In this document: in pieces, positions 14,924 through 23,556 of the stretch
Layout of the letters: every line of letters begins with the position of its first letter
Numbering within the stretch: position 1 is the first letter of the stretch
Notes under the pieces: generated by a model
Seen by the model: the letters and a program-made list of their open reading frames with translations, nothing else
Told to the model about the DNA's origin: nothing
Database searches by the model: none
Translations under genes and position numbers: made by a program
Source: Anderseniella sp963700895
GTDB lineage: Bacteria; Pseudomonadota; Alphaproteobacteria; Rhizobiales; Aestuariivirgaceae
DNA length: 64,000 nucleotides
Assembly: GCA_963700895.1 (NCBI GenBank)
Contig: CAVOZI010000022.1
Location: 1-64,000, forward strand
Direction: 5' to 3'

Positions 14924-17050
14924 CTAACCAGCGGATAACAGCCTGATCGCGTCATCCCGCTCGAACAGATAGAGCAGGGTGCGCAGCGCCTCACCCCGGC
15001 TGGTCTTCAGGCCGGGATCAGTTTCCAGCACCAGCCGCGCGTCGTCCCGAGCCGCCTGCAACAACTCTCCATGGTCGGCCAGGCTGGCCAGCCGGAATGT
15101 TGCCGCACCCGACTGGCGGGTGCCCAGCACCTCGCCCGAGCCGCGCAGCCGCAGGTCTTCCTCGGCGATGATGAAGCCGTCTTCGGTTTCACGCATGATC
15201 TTCAGCCGGGCGGCGGCTGTCTCGCCAAGCGGGCCATCGTACAGCAGCAGGCAGCTGGACGCGTCCGCACCCCGGCCTACGCGGCCGCGCAGTTGGTGCA
15301 ACTGGGCGAGACCAAAGCGCTCCGCGTTCTCGATCACCATGATGGTGGCTTGCGGTACGTCGACTCCCACCTCGATCACGGTGGTGGCCACAAGCACGGA
15401 CATGTCTCCGGCCTTGAAGGCGTCCATCACCGCGTCCTTTTCGGCGGGCTTCATGCGCCCATGCACCAGCCCCACGCGGTTGCCGAACACCTGCCGCAGG
15501 CTTTCGTGGCGCGCCTCTGCGGCGGTCGAGCTGACCTGCTCGCTTTCCTCCACCAGCGGGCACACCCAGTAGGCGCGCTTGCCTTGTTCCACGGCGCGCA
15601 TGAGGCCGCTGACCACATCATCCAGCCGGTCCAGCGGCATGACGCGGGTCTCCACCGGTTGACGCCCCGCCGGCTTGCCGGTGAGACGGCTTACGTCCAT
15701 GTCGCCATAAGCGGTTAGCGCCAGGGTGCGCGGGATTGGCGTGGCGGTCATTACCAGCAGGTCGCTGGCGCCACCGGCCTTTGCCTGCAGCGCAAGGCGC
15801 TGATGCACCCCGAAGCGGTGCTGCTCGTCGATGATCACCAGTCCCAGGTCGCGGAACTCCACGCCTTCCTGGAACAGCGCATGCGTGCCCACAAGTATGT
15901 CGATCCGGCCACTGGCAAGTGCCGCCAGCTTGTCCGCCCGCTGGCTGTTCTTGTCGCGTCCCGTGAGAACTTCGGCGCGTAGACCGGCTGCACGGGCCAG
16001 CGGCTCGATGGTGGCGATGTGCTGACGGGCAAGGATGTCTGTTGGCACCATCAATGCCGACTGGGTGCCGGCCTCCGCCGCGGCCGCCATGGCCAGCAGG
16101 CCCACCACCGTCTTGCCGGAGCCCACATCGCCCTGCAGCAGCCGCAACATGCGGGCGGGCGCTGCCATGTCCGCCACGATTTCGGCCACGGCCTCGTTCT
16201 GGGCAGGCGTCAGCGAGAAGGGCAGGGCGTTGAGTATCGCATCCTGCCGGCTGCGGTCCCCCTTCAGGCTGCGCCCGCTCGCCCGTTTCATGTGGCGGCG
16301 CACCAGTGCCAGCGCCAGCTGGTTGGCCAGCAGTTCATCATAGGCAAGGCGCTGGCGGGCCGGGTTGCCCGGGTCCAGCACCTCGACGCGTTCCGGCACA
16401 TGGAGCTCATTCAGCGCAGCATGAAACGGCGGCAGTTTGCGTTGGTCCAGCCAGTGCCTGTCCTGCCACTCAGGCAGCACCGGCACTTCCGTCAGCGCCT
16501 GGCGTATGGCCTTGCCCGGCATCTTGCCGGACACGCCCGCTGTTAATGGATAGACCGGTTCCAGCAGTGGCATCTCGGCGAATTGTTCCGCCGTCAGCAC
16601 GTGGTCCGGGTGGACGATCTGCGGGGTGCCTCCATACCACTCGATCTTGCCGGAGATGTAGCGCGTTTCGCCCTCGGGCAGCAGCTTTTCGAGGTACGGT
16701 CCGTGGCTGTGGAAGAACACCAGGGGCAGGCTGCCTGTCTCGTCAAACACGTCTACACGGTAGGGTACCCGCCTGTTGTGGCGCGGTGGTGGGCGGTGAT
16801 GGCCAATGGTGGCCTCGATGGTGACGATGCCCTGCTGCGGCAGGCTGGATATGGATGGCCGGTTGCGCCGGTCGATGACGCCCGACGGCAGGTGAAACAG
16901 CAGGTCAACCAGCCGGGCGGGCAGATGATGGGCGCCGGGGTCGGCAGATTGCGGGCGCACCAGCCCAGCCAGCAGCTTTTCCACCTTGGCGCCGATACCT
17001 TTGAGCGCGCTGGCGGAAGCAAAGTAGCGGTTGAGGATCTCGGGGCGCAT
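14924..17050 (-). CDS. recG: ATP-dependent DNA helicase RecG
   Basis: The gene encodes 708 residues. I placed the start at the ATG at 17050 (MRPEILNRYFAS), because the extra in-frame sequence up to 17185 lacks family similarity and lies in the divergent promoter region. The N-terminal wedge domain with an OB fold is followed by helicase motifs: GDVGSGKTVVGLLAM (Walker A), DEQHRFGVHQRL (motif II), TATPIPRTLAL (III) and the RGRVGRG QxxGRxGR-type motif VI. RecG remodels stalled replication forks and branch-migrates Holliday junctions. It is divergent from sdhE-mfd, an arrangement common in alphaproteobacteria. Confidence 0.96.
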   Translation of the reverse strand: MRPEILNRYFASASALKGIGAKVEKLLAGLVRPQSADPGAHHLPARLVDLLFHLPSGVIDRRNRPSISSLPQQGIVTIEATIGHHRPPPRHNRRVPYRVDVFDETGSLPLVFFHSHGPYLEKLLPEGETRYISGKIEWYGGTPQIVHPDHVLTAEQFAEMPLLEPVYPLTAGVSGKMPGKAIRQALTEVPVLPEWQDRHWLDQRKLPPFHAALNELHVPERVEVLDPGNPARQRLAYDELLANQLALALVRRHMKRASGRSLKGDRSRQDAILNALPFSLTPAQNEAVAEIVADMAAPARMLRLLQGDVGSGKTVVGLLAMAAAAEAGTQSALMVPTDILARQHIATIEPLARAAGLRAEVLTGRDKNSQRADKLAALASGRIDILVGTHALFQEGVEFRDLGLVIIDEQHRFGVHQRLALQAKAGGASDLLVMTATPIPRTLALTAYGDMDVSRLTGKPAGRQPVETRVMPLDRLDDVVSGLMRAVEQGKRAYWVCPLVEESEQVSSTAAEARHESLRQVFGNRVGLVHGRMKPAEKDAVMDAFKAGDMSVLVATTVIEVGVDVPQATIMVIENAERFGLAQLHQLRGRVGRGADASSCLLLYDGPLGETAAARLKIMRETEDGFIIAEEDLRLRGSGEVLGTRQSGAATFRLASLADHGELLQAARDDARLVLETDPGLKTSRGEALRTLLYLFERDDAIRLLSAG

Positions 17051-17196
17051 GGCCGGTGACTGGTGCCTGTGAACAGATGGTCGCGCGTTGCAGGTGAAAC
17101 CGGAGCGAGCCGGTTGCGTTTCGCTTGCGGTTCTTTCATAAACCGGCGGCCCACCCAAGTCCAAACCCGGCGTTTGCCGCATCAACGGTATTTCTC

Positions 17197-17481
17197 TTGA
17201 CCGACATTCACCATAACAGGCGCAAGCGCATCGTCTGGCGGGCGACCCATCGTGGTATCCGCGAGATGGACTTTGTGGTTGGCACGTTCGTCAAGGCCCG
17301 CATAGAGGTGGCGAACGATGCTGAACTGGCGGAGCTGGAGCGGATCATGGAGATTCCGGACCAGGACCTCATGGCGTGGATGACCGGGGCTTCGCCGGTG
17401 CCGGCCGAGCAGGCCTCAAGCCTGCTTGAGGAAATGCTCGCAACCCGTTTTGATGAAACGTTTTTCGGGGAAGGCCAATGA
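17197..17481 (+). CDS. sdhE: FAD assembly factor SdhE (succinate dehydrogenase assembly factor 2)
   Basis: The gene encodes about 94 residues if it starts at the TTG at 17197 (LTDIHHNRRKRIVWRATHRG), which matches the family's length and N-terminus. An ATG at 17125 is in frame but adds a non-conserved leader. The conserved RGxxEMD motif appears as RGIREMD. SdhE helps attach FAD covalently to the flavoprotein subunit SdhA (and FrdA) in the cytoplasm. The stop overlaps the mfd start by 4 bases (ATGA), so the two are translationally coupled. Confidence 0.9.
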   Translation: MTDIHHNRRKRIVWRATHRGIREMDFVVGTFVKARIEVANDAELAELERIMEIPDQDLMAWMTGASPVPAEQASSLLEEMLATRFDETFFGEGQ

Positions 17482-20400
17482 CCCCGCAGGACCTGCAGAA
17501 AGCCGTCGCAACGCCGGGCCGGGTGATTGTGTCGGGCGCGCCGGAGGGCCTCGACGGCAAGATCGCCGGCGAACTGGCGCGGGCTGCCGGCAACCGTCTG
17601 GTGCTGCACGTGGCACGCGACGACCAGCGCGCCGCCATGCTGGGTGAGGCCATCGCCTTCTTTCACCCGGACGTGGAGGTGATCCAGTTTCCGGCGTGGG
17701 ACTGCCTGCCATACGACCGGGTATCGCCCGCGGCGGAAATCCTGTCGCGCCGGTTGAGCGCACTGACAAGGCTTGCCAATGGCGATGTGAAGCGTCCGTG
17801 CGTGGTGCTGACCACCGCCAATGCCGTGCTGCAGCGGGTGCCCCCGCGCGAGGTAATCAGGGCTGCCAGCTTCTCCGCAGCACCTGGCAACCGCATCAAC
17901 ACCGAAGAACTGCAGGATTACCTGGTCAAGAACGGCTTTTCGCGCACTGGCACGGTCGTCGACCCTGGCGACTACGCCATCCGCGGCGGCATCATCGACA
18001 TCTTTCCGCCCGGCATGGAAGAACCGGTCAGGCTGGATTTCTTCGGCGACACGCTGGAGTCCTTGCGCAGTTTCGACCCGCAATCGCAGCGCACCACCCA
18101 GCAGCTCAAGCACCTGAAGCTCGATGCCGCCAGCGAAGTGCTGCTGACGCCTGACACCATCTCGCGCTTCCGCACTGGCTATACGGCTGTCTTTTCGGGT
18201 TCCGGTCTCAATGACGCGGTGTACGAAGCCGTCTCGGCCGGCCGCCGCTACCAGGGCATGGAGCACTGGCTGGCGTTGTTCTACGACAAGCTGGAGACGA
18301 TACTCGACTATGCCGGCGATTGCGTGATCTCGCTTGATCACCTTGCCGACGAGTCGATGGAAGCGCGCAGGACGCAGATTGCCGAATACTATGACGCTCG
18401 CATCGAAGCCCTGCAAAAGGACACCTTCGGCGCGCCGGTCTACAAGCCGTTGCCACCAGACCGGATGTACCTCACCGGCGACGAGTGGCCGGACGCCGTT
18501 GCGCAGTATCCAGTGATCGCCATGACCCCGTTCGAGGCGCCGGAGGGCGGCAGCCTGCGGGTGTTGCAAGCGGGCGGTCGGCAGGGCCGCAGCTTTGCGG
18601 CCGAGCGCGCGGAGGCCGGGCGCAATGTCTACGAGGCGGTGGTGGACCATGTGCGTGCCCAGCAGAAGGCTGGCCGCCGGGTGATGCTGGCCGCCTGGAC
18701 GGAAGGCTCCCGCGACCGGCTACAGGGCATCCTCAAGGACCATGACCTCGGAATCGTTGTTGTGGCCAAGAATGGTCCCGAGGCACTGAAGCGGTCCAGG
18801 GACATGGTGTCGGTGGCTATACTGGCGCTTGAGAACGGCTTCGAGACGGCGGACCTGGCGGTCATCGCCGAGCAGGACATCCTGGGCGACCGGCTGGTGC
18901 GGCGCTCCAAGCGCCAGCGCAAGGCGTCCGACTTCATATCCGAGCTGGGCTCACTGACGCCCGGCGACCTGGTGGTGCATGTGGACCACGGCATCGGGCG
19001 GTTCGTCGGGCTCAAGGTAGTGGAGGTGCAGGGGGCGCCGCACGACTGCCTGCACCTCGAGTATCACGGTGGTGACCGGTTGTTCCTGCCGGTTGAGAAT
19101 ATCGAGCTGCTGTCGCGCTACGGTTCCGACGATGCGGGGGTTAATCTCGACAAGCTGGGTGGCGTGGCCTGGCAGGCCCGCAAGGCGCGCCTCAAGGAGC
19201 GGGTGCGCGAGATCGCCAACCAGTTGATCAAGACTGCTGCCCAGCGCGAACTGCGCGATGCCGATGTGATCAGCCTGCCGGACGGGCTATATGACGAGTT
19301 CGCCTCACGCTTCCCGTACGAGGAGACGGAAGACCAGCTCAACGCCATTGATGCGGTGATGCGCGATCTCGCCCGCGGCCGGCCCATGGACCGGCTGATC
19401 TGCGGTGATGTCGGCTTCGGCAAGACGGAAGTGGCGCTACGATCCGCCTTCGTTGCCGTCATGGCGGGCAAGCAGGTGGCGGTCGTGGTGCCGACCACGT
19501 TGCTGGCGCGCCAGCACTTCGCCACCTTCAGCGCCCGCTTCAAGGGGCTGCCGGTGCGCATCGAACAGGCTTCGCGGCTGGTTGCCCGCAAGGAAATCAA
19601 CGAGGCCAAGGCGGGGCTGGCTTCGGGCGACGTTGACATCATCATCGGCACCCATGCGCTGCTGGCCAATGACGTGAAGTTCCGCGATCTCGGCCTGCTG
19701 ATTATCGACGAGGAGCAGCATTTTGGCGTGAAGCACAAGGAGAAGCTGAAGGAACTGCGCGCCAACGTGCACGTGCTGACGCTGACCGCCACGCCGATCC
19801 CGCGCACCCTGCAGCTTGCGCTGTCCGGCGTGCGCGAGTTGTCGCTGATCACCACGCCACCGCTCGACCGGCTGGCGGTGCGCACCTACATTTCACCCTT
19901 CGATCCGGTGATCATCCGTGAGACGCTGCTGCGGGAGCTCTATCGTGGCGGCCAGAGCTTCTATGTCTGCCCGCGGGTTTCCGACCTCGACGAGGTGGCC
20001 GCATTCCTTCGCGAGCAGGTGCCGGAGGTGAAGGTGGCGGTGGCGCACGGACGGCTGGCGCCGACCGAGCTGGACGACATCATGACCGGCTTCTATGACC
20101 GCAAGTACGACGTGCTGCTGGCCACCACGATCATCGAGTCAGGCCTCGACATTCCCACGGCCAATACGCTGATCGTGCACCGGGCCGACATGTTCGGCCT
20201 CGCCCAGCTTTACCAGATCAGGGGCCGGGTAGGCCGGTCCAAGCAGCGCGCCTATGCGCTGTTCACGGTCCCGGCCAACAAGCCGATGACAGCGCCGGCC
20301 GAAAAGCGGCTGAAGGTGCTGCAGTCGCTTGATTCACTCGGGGCTGGCTTTACGCTGGCCAGCCACGACCTCGATATTCGCGGCGGCGGCAACCTGCTGG

Positions 20401-20969
20401 GCGAGGAGCAATCGGGGCACATCAAGGAAGTGGGCTTCGAACTCTACCAGCACATGCTGGAGGAGGCAGTTGCCTCATTGCGTTCCGGCGACCTCGATAT
20501 CGAAGCGGATGGACAGTGGTCGCCGCAGATCAATGTCGGCACCTCGGTGCTGCTGCCGGAAGAGTTCATCCCAGATTTGCAGGTGCGCCTCGGCGTCTAC
20601 CGGCGGTTGGCTGATCTTCCCACCCAGGATGACCTCGACGGCTTTGCCGCCGAACTGCAGGATCGCTTTGGCCGTCTGCCGGAGGAAGTCACGCACCTCA
20701 TCGACATCGTGTCGATCAAGCTGCTGTGCCGCACCGCCAACGTGTCGAATATCGATGCAGGGCCGAAGGGCGCGGTGTTCACCTTCAGGGATGGCAAGTT
20801 CCCCAATCCGGAGGCGCTGGTGCAGTGGATCAACGACCAGGGCAGCCGCGCCAAGATCCGGCCGGACATGAAGCTGGTCATTATCCGTGACTGGGAAACG
20901 CCTGCCGACCGCCTGAACGGCAGCCGCCAACTGATGCAGACGCTGGTCAAGCTCGCCGTGGTGACATAA
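17478..20969 (+). CDS. mfd: Transcription-repair coupling factor
   Basis: The gene encodes 1163 residues, typical of Mfd. The N-terminal UvrB-homology module contains FPAWDCLPYDRVSP. The RNA polymerase interaction domain begins near residue 480 (GDLVVHVDHGIGRFVGL). The translocase motor has CGDVGFGKTEVALRSAF (Walker A), IIDEEQHFGVKHKE (motif II), TLTATPIPRTLQLAL and the motif VI region QIRGRVGRSKQRAYA. The C-terminal D7 domain follows. Mfd pushes stalled RNA polymerase off lesions and recruits UvrA. It overlaps sdhE by 4 bases. Confidence 0.97.
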   Translation: MTPQDLQKAVATPGRVIVSGAPEGLDGKIAGELARAAGNRLVLHVARDDQRAAMLGEAIAFFHPDVEVIQFPAWDCLPYDRVSPAAEILSRRLSALTRLANGDVKRPCVVLTTANAVLQRVPPREVIRAASFSAAPGNRINTEELQDYLVKNGFSRTGTVVDPGDYAIRGGIIDIFPPGMEEPVRLDFFGDTLESLRSFDPQSQRTTQQLKHLKLDAASEVLLTPDTISRFRTGYTAVFSGSGLNDAVYEAVSAGRRYQGMEHWLALFYDKLETILDYAGDCVISLDHLADESMEARRTQIAEYYDARIEALQKDTFGAPVYKPLPPDRMYLTGDEWPDAVAQYPVIAMTPFEAPEGGSLRVLQAGGRQGRSFAAERAEAGRNVYEAVVDHVRAQQKAGRRVMLAAWTEGSRDRLQGILKDHDLGIVVVAKNGPEALKRSRDMVSVAILALENGFETADLAVIAEQDILGDRLVRRSKRQRKASDFISELGSLTPGDLVVHVDHGIGRFVGLKVVEVQGAPHDCLHLEYHGGDRLFLPVENIELLSRYGSDDAGVNLDKLGGVAWQARKARLKERVREIANQLIKTAAQRELRDADVISLPDGLYDEFASRFPYEETEDQLNAIDAVMRDLARGRPMDRLICGDVGFGKTEVALRSAFVAVMAGKQVAVVVPTTLLARQHFATFSARFKGLPVRIEQASRLVARKEINEAKAGLASGDVDIIIGTHALLANDVKFRDLGLLIIDEEQHFGVKHKEKLKELRANVHVLTLTATPIPRTLQLALSGVRELSLITTPPLDRLAVRTYISPFDPVIIRETLLRELYRGGQSFYVCPRVSDLDEVAAFLREQVPEVKVAVAHGRLAPTELDDIMTGFYDRKYDVLLATTIIESGLDIPTANTLIVHRADMFGLAQLYQIRGRVGRSKQRAYALFTVPANKPMTAPAEKRLKVLQSLDSLGAGFTLASHDLDIRGGGNLLGEEQSGHIKEVGFELYQHMLEEAVASLRSGDLDIEADGQWSPQINVGTSVLLPEEFIPDLQVRLGVYRRLADLPTQDDLDGFAAELQDRFGRLPEEVTHLIDIVSIKLLCRTANVSNIDAGPKGAVFTFRDGKFPNPEALVQWINDQGSRAKIRPDMKLVIIRDWETPADRLNGSRQLMQTLVKLAVVT

Positions 20970-21001
20970 TTCCGATGCTATTGGCGCGCTAATTCGACTC
21001 C

Positions 21002-21304
21002 ATGAAGAACCAGTTCCCGATATGGCAACTCTGGCTCAACCAGCAGCAGATGATGGGCAATGCGGCAATGACAATCCTGCATCGCACGATGCAGGGCGCC
21101 AATGGCATGCTGAAAGCCAGTGAAGTGTTCGACATGGTGTCGGAGAAGCAGCTGGCGGCGAATGAATCCGCCCTGCAGGTGCTGAAGTCGGTGAACCGGG
21201 GCAGGACCAGTGCAGAACAACTGGCATCTGCCGCCCTCAAGCCCTACAGCAAGCGCACCAAGGCCAATGCGAAGCGGCTGGGCCGCAAGAAGCGCGCCAG
21301 GTAA
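21002..21304 (+). CDS. Small conserved-looking helical protein, function unknown
   Basis: The gene encodes 100 residues. It begins MKNQFPIWQLWLNQQQMMGNAAMTILHRT, is predicted to be mostly amphipathic helix, and ends in a very basic tail (KRTKANAKRLGRKKRAR) that could bind nucleic acid or a polyanion. The helix with repeated Gln/Met/Ala is reminiscent of phasin-like granule proteins, but I cannot assign a family. It starts 32 bases after mfd on the same strand and may be co-transcribed. It is convergent with the DsbA-like gene. Confidence 0.6.
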   Translation: MKNQFPIWQLWLNQQQMMGNAAMTILHRTMQGANGMLKASEVFDMVSEKQLAANESALQVLKSVNRGRTSAEQLASAALKPYSKRTKANAKRLGRKKRAR

Positions 21305-21323
21305 CGCGGGCAGGCTCTGCAGG

Positions 21324-22010
21324 TCAGGCGTTGCCAGCGGGCAGGGCGCGTTCGCGGGCCACTTCCTGGATCGCCTGCGCGATGATTTCCGGCTCGCGCG
21401 CACCCATCACCGCGTAGCGGTTGCCGATGATGAAGGCGGGTACCCCGGTGACGCCCATCTGCTGGATGCGGGCAATCTCGGCCTGCGTCTCTGCCTTGTC
21501 GGTGTCGCCGGCGAGCAGGTGCTCGACCACGGCCCGGTCAACGCCGGCGTCCACCGCCGCGTCCGCCAGCACCTGCTTGTCGGTCAGGTTGGCGCCCTCG
21601 ATGAAGTAAAGCTGGAACAGCCGTTCAACCACTTCGTCCTGCACGCCCTCGGCCATGGCCCAGCGAATGATGCGGTGTGCATTCAATGTGTTGGGCGATA
21701 TGGCGATCTTCTCGAACTGGAACGGAATGTTCTCGGCCCGGCCAGCTGCGCGCACCGGTTCGTAAATCTGCGCGGCGTCTGCATCCGAGCCGAACTTGTT
21801 GCGCAGGTATTCCTGCCGGTCCATGCCGGTCTCGGGGATTGTGTGGTCAAGCTGGAACGGCCGCCAGCGCACATCCACCTCGATGCCGGGCAGCATGGCC
21901 AGAGCCTTCTCCAGCCGCCGTTTGCCGATGTAGCACCACGGGCACATGACGTCGGAGATGACGTCGATCTCGATGGGGTCGGCGTCTGCGTCTTGGGTTT
22001 CAGCGGTCAT
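21324..22010 (-). CDS. DsbA-family (FrnE-like) oxidoreductase
   Basis: The gene encodes 228 residues. The start at 22010 (MTAETQDADADPIEIDVISD) puts the thioredoxin-fold motif Cys23-Pro-Trp-Cys26 (DVMCPWCYIGKRRL) at the right place. A large helical insertion follows, and VTGVPAFIIGNRYAVMGA carries the cis-proline loop near the C-terminus. There is no signal peptide, as in the cytoplasmic FrnE/2-hydroxychromene-2-carboxylate isomerase-like branch. It probably reduces or isomerises disulfides, with the substrate unknown. It overlaps the preceding acyl-CoA synthetase gene by 11 bases. Confidence 0.88.
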   Translation of the reverse strand: MTAETQDADADPIEIDVISDVMCPWCYIGKRRLEKALAMLPGIEVDVRWRPFQLDHTIPETGMDRQEYLRNKFGSDADAAQIYEPVRAAGRAENIPFQFEKIAISPNTLNAHRIIRWAMAEGVQDEVVERLFQLYFIEGANLTDKQVLADAAVDAGVDRAVVEHLLAGDTDKAETQAEIARIQQMGVTGVPAFIIGNRYAVMGAREPEIIAQAIQEVARERALPAGNA

Positions 22011-23556
22011 TGGCGTGATCCTTTCGCTGGTTGAGCAGCGTGCCGAGCGCCTTGCGGACGATCTTGCCATTTGGTGTCTGGGGCAGGGCATCCACGAAGA
22101 ATACCTGCCTTGGCACCTTGTAGCGCGCCAGCGACTTTGCTGCAAAATCGATGAGCGCCGTTTCGTTCACCGTTGCGTGTTCGCGCCGGATTACGAGGGC
22201 CGTGACCAGCCGCATGCCGGGGTTGAACTCCACCTCGGTAACGCCAGCCTGCTGCACGTCCGGGTGGCGCATCAGCGCGTTTTCCACCTCGAGCGGCGAA
22301 ATACGATAGCCGAACGAGGTCATCACGTCATCGTTGCGGCCCTCGTACCAGATGTAACCGTCATCGTCGAAATGACCAAGGTCGCCGCCAAGGAACCAGT
22401 CGCCGCGCCACACCAGTTCGTTTTCTTCAGGCTTGTTCCAGTAGCCGAGCATCATGCCCGGGTCGGTCTTGTGGACGGCGATCAGCCCGGTTTCACCCGG
22501 CAGCAGTGGCGTCTCGCCACCGTCCACCCGAAGGATGACGACGCTTCGGCCAGCTTGCGGCTTGCCGGGGCTTCCCGGTTTCACCGGCACGGTTGGCGAG
22601 GACGAGATGTAAGTGGAGATCTCGCTCATGCCGAGCGCTTCATAAAGCGGGATGCCGGTGGTCTCTCGCCATTCCGCCATCAGCGCCGGCGGCATGGCCT
22701 CGCCTGCTGTCAGACCATGGCGCAGGCTGCCCATGGTCTTCGGTGATAACCCGCTGTCGCCAAGCATCTGACGGTAGAGGGCTGGCACCGACGCCATGAT
22801 GGTGGGGCCAAGTTCATTGATCAGTTTCAACCATATCGAGCGGTCGCGCGGGCCGGTGTAGACAATCGTGGACGCGCCGTTGGCCCATGGGTCGAACAGT
22901 CCGGTGCCGAGCGTGTAGGTCCAGTTGAAGGCGCCTGTGTGCAGCATGACGTCATCGGGGCCAATGCCATACCAGCCATCGTACATGGGCCGCCGGCCCC
23001 ACACGGCGCGCTGGGCATGCAGTACGCCCTTCGGCTGGCCGGACGTGCCGGACGTGTAGACCATGTAGCCCGGTTGCTTGGCGGCAGTGTCGGCATAGGC
23101 GCCGCGAGGTCCCGACTTGAACGCCTTGAGATCGCCTGGCCCGACTATCTTCACGTTCTCGGGCAGCGGCGGCAGGTCCAGCGTGCCGTCATGCACCACC
23201 GCAGCAGCGCCACTGTCCTCGATCATGTAAGCCGCTTCCGACGCCGACAGCATGGACGAGGCCGGAATGGGAACCAGGCCAGCCGCATTGGCGGCGAAGA
23301 ACACCGCCGCATAGTCGAAGCTGTTGCCCATGCGGATGAACACCCGGTCGCCGGTCTGCAAGCCCACCAGGTCGAAGGCCGATGCCAGCCGCAGCACCGT
23401 GTCCTCGATTTCGGCATAGGTGAGCCGCTGATAACCGGTCCCGTCTGCGATGGTCAGCGCAACCTTGTCCGGGGTATGGCGTGCCGCGCCCGCAATGCAA
23501 TAGCGCGCAAGGTTGAGGCGGGCAGGCGGCAATTCGCCGGTAAAGCCGTGGGTCAT
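22000..23556 (-). CDS. AMP-binding acyl-CoA synthetase / ligase
   Basis: The gene encodes 518 residues. I chose the start at 23556 (MTHGFTGELPPARLNLARY) because the extra in-frame sequence up to 23643 would run into the solute-binding gene. The adenylation P-loop reads YTSGTSGQPKGVLHAQ. LGMSEISTYISSS is the A5 region, GDLGHFDDDGYIWYEGRNDDVMTSFGYRISPLEVE covers the A7-A8 hinge, and PNGKIVRKAL near the C-terminus has the A10 lysine. It activates a carboxylic acid to acyl-CoA through an acyl-AMP. The substrate is not evident, though the pattern resembles benzoate and medium-chain ligases. It overlaps its neighbours by 4 bases (upstream) and 11 bases (downstream). Confidence 0.88.
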   Translation of the reverse strand: MTHGFTGELPPARLNLARYCIAGAARHTPDKVALTIADGTGYQRLTYAEIEDTVLRLASAFDLVGLQTGDRVFIRMGNSFDYAAVFFAANAAGLVPIPASSMLSASEAAYMIEDSGAAAVVHDGTLDLPPLPENVKIVGPGDLKAFKSGPRGAYADTAAKQPGYMVYTSGTSGQPKGVLHAQRAVWGRRPMYDGWYGIGPDDVMLHTGAFNWTYTLGTGLFDPWANGASTIVYTGPRDRSIWLKLINELGPTIMASVPALYRQMLGDSGLSPKTMGSLRHGLTAGEAMPPALMAEWRETTGIPLYEALGMSEISTYISSSPTVPVKPGSPGKPQAGRSVVILRVDGGETPLLPGETGLIAVHKTDPGMMLGYWNKPEENELVWRGDWFLGGDLGHFDDDGYIWYEGRNDDVMTSFGYRISPLEVENALMRHPDVQQAGVTEVEFNPGMRLVTALVIRREHATVNETALIDFAAKSLARYKVPRQVFFVDALPQTPNGKIVRKALGTLLNQRKDHANDR

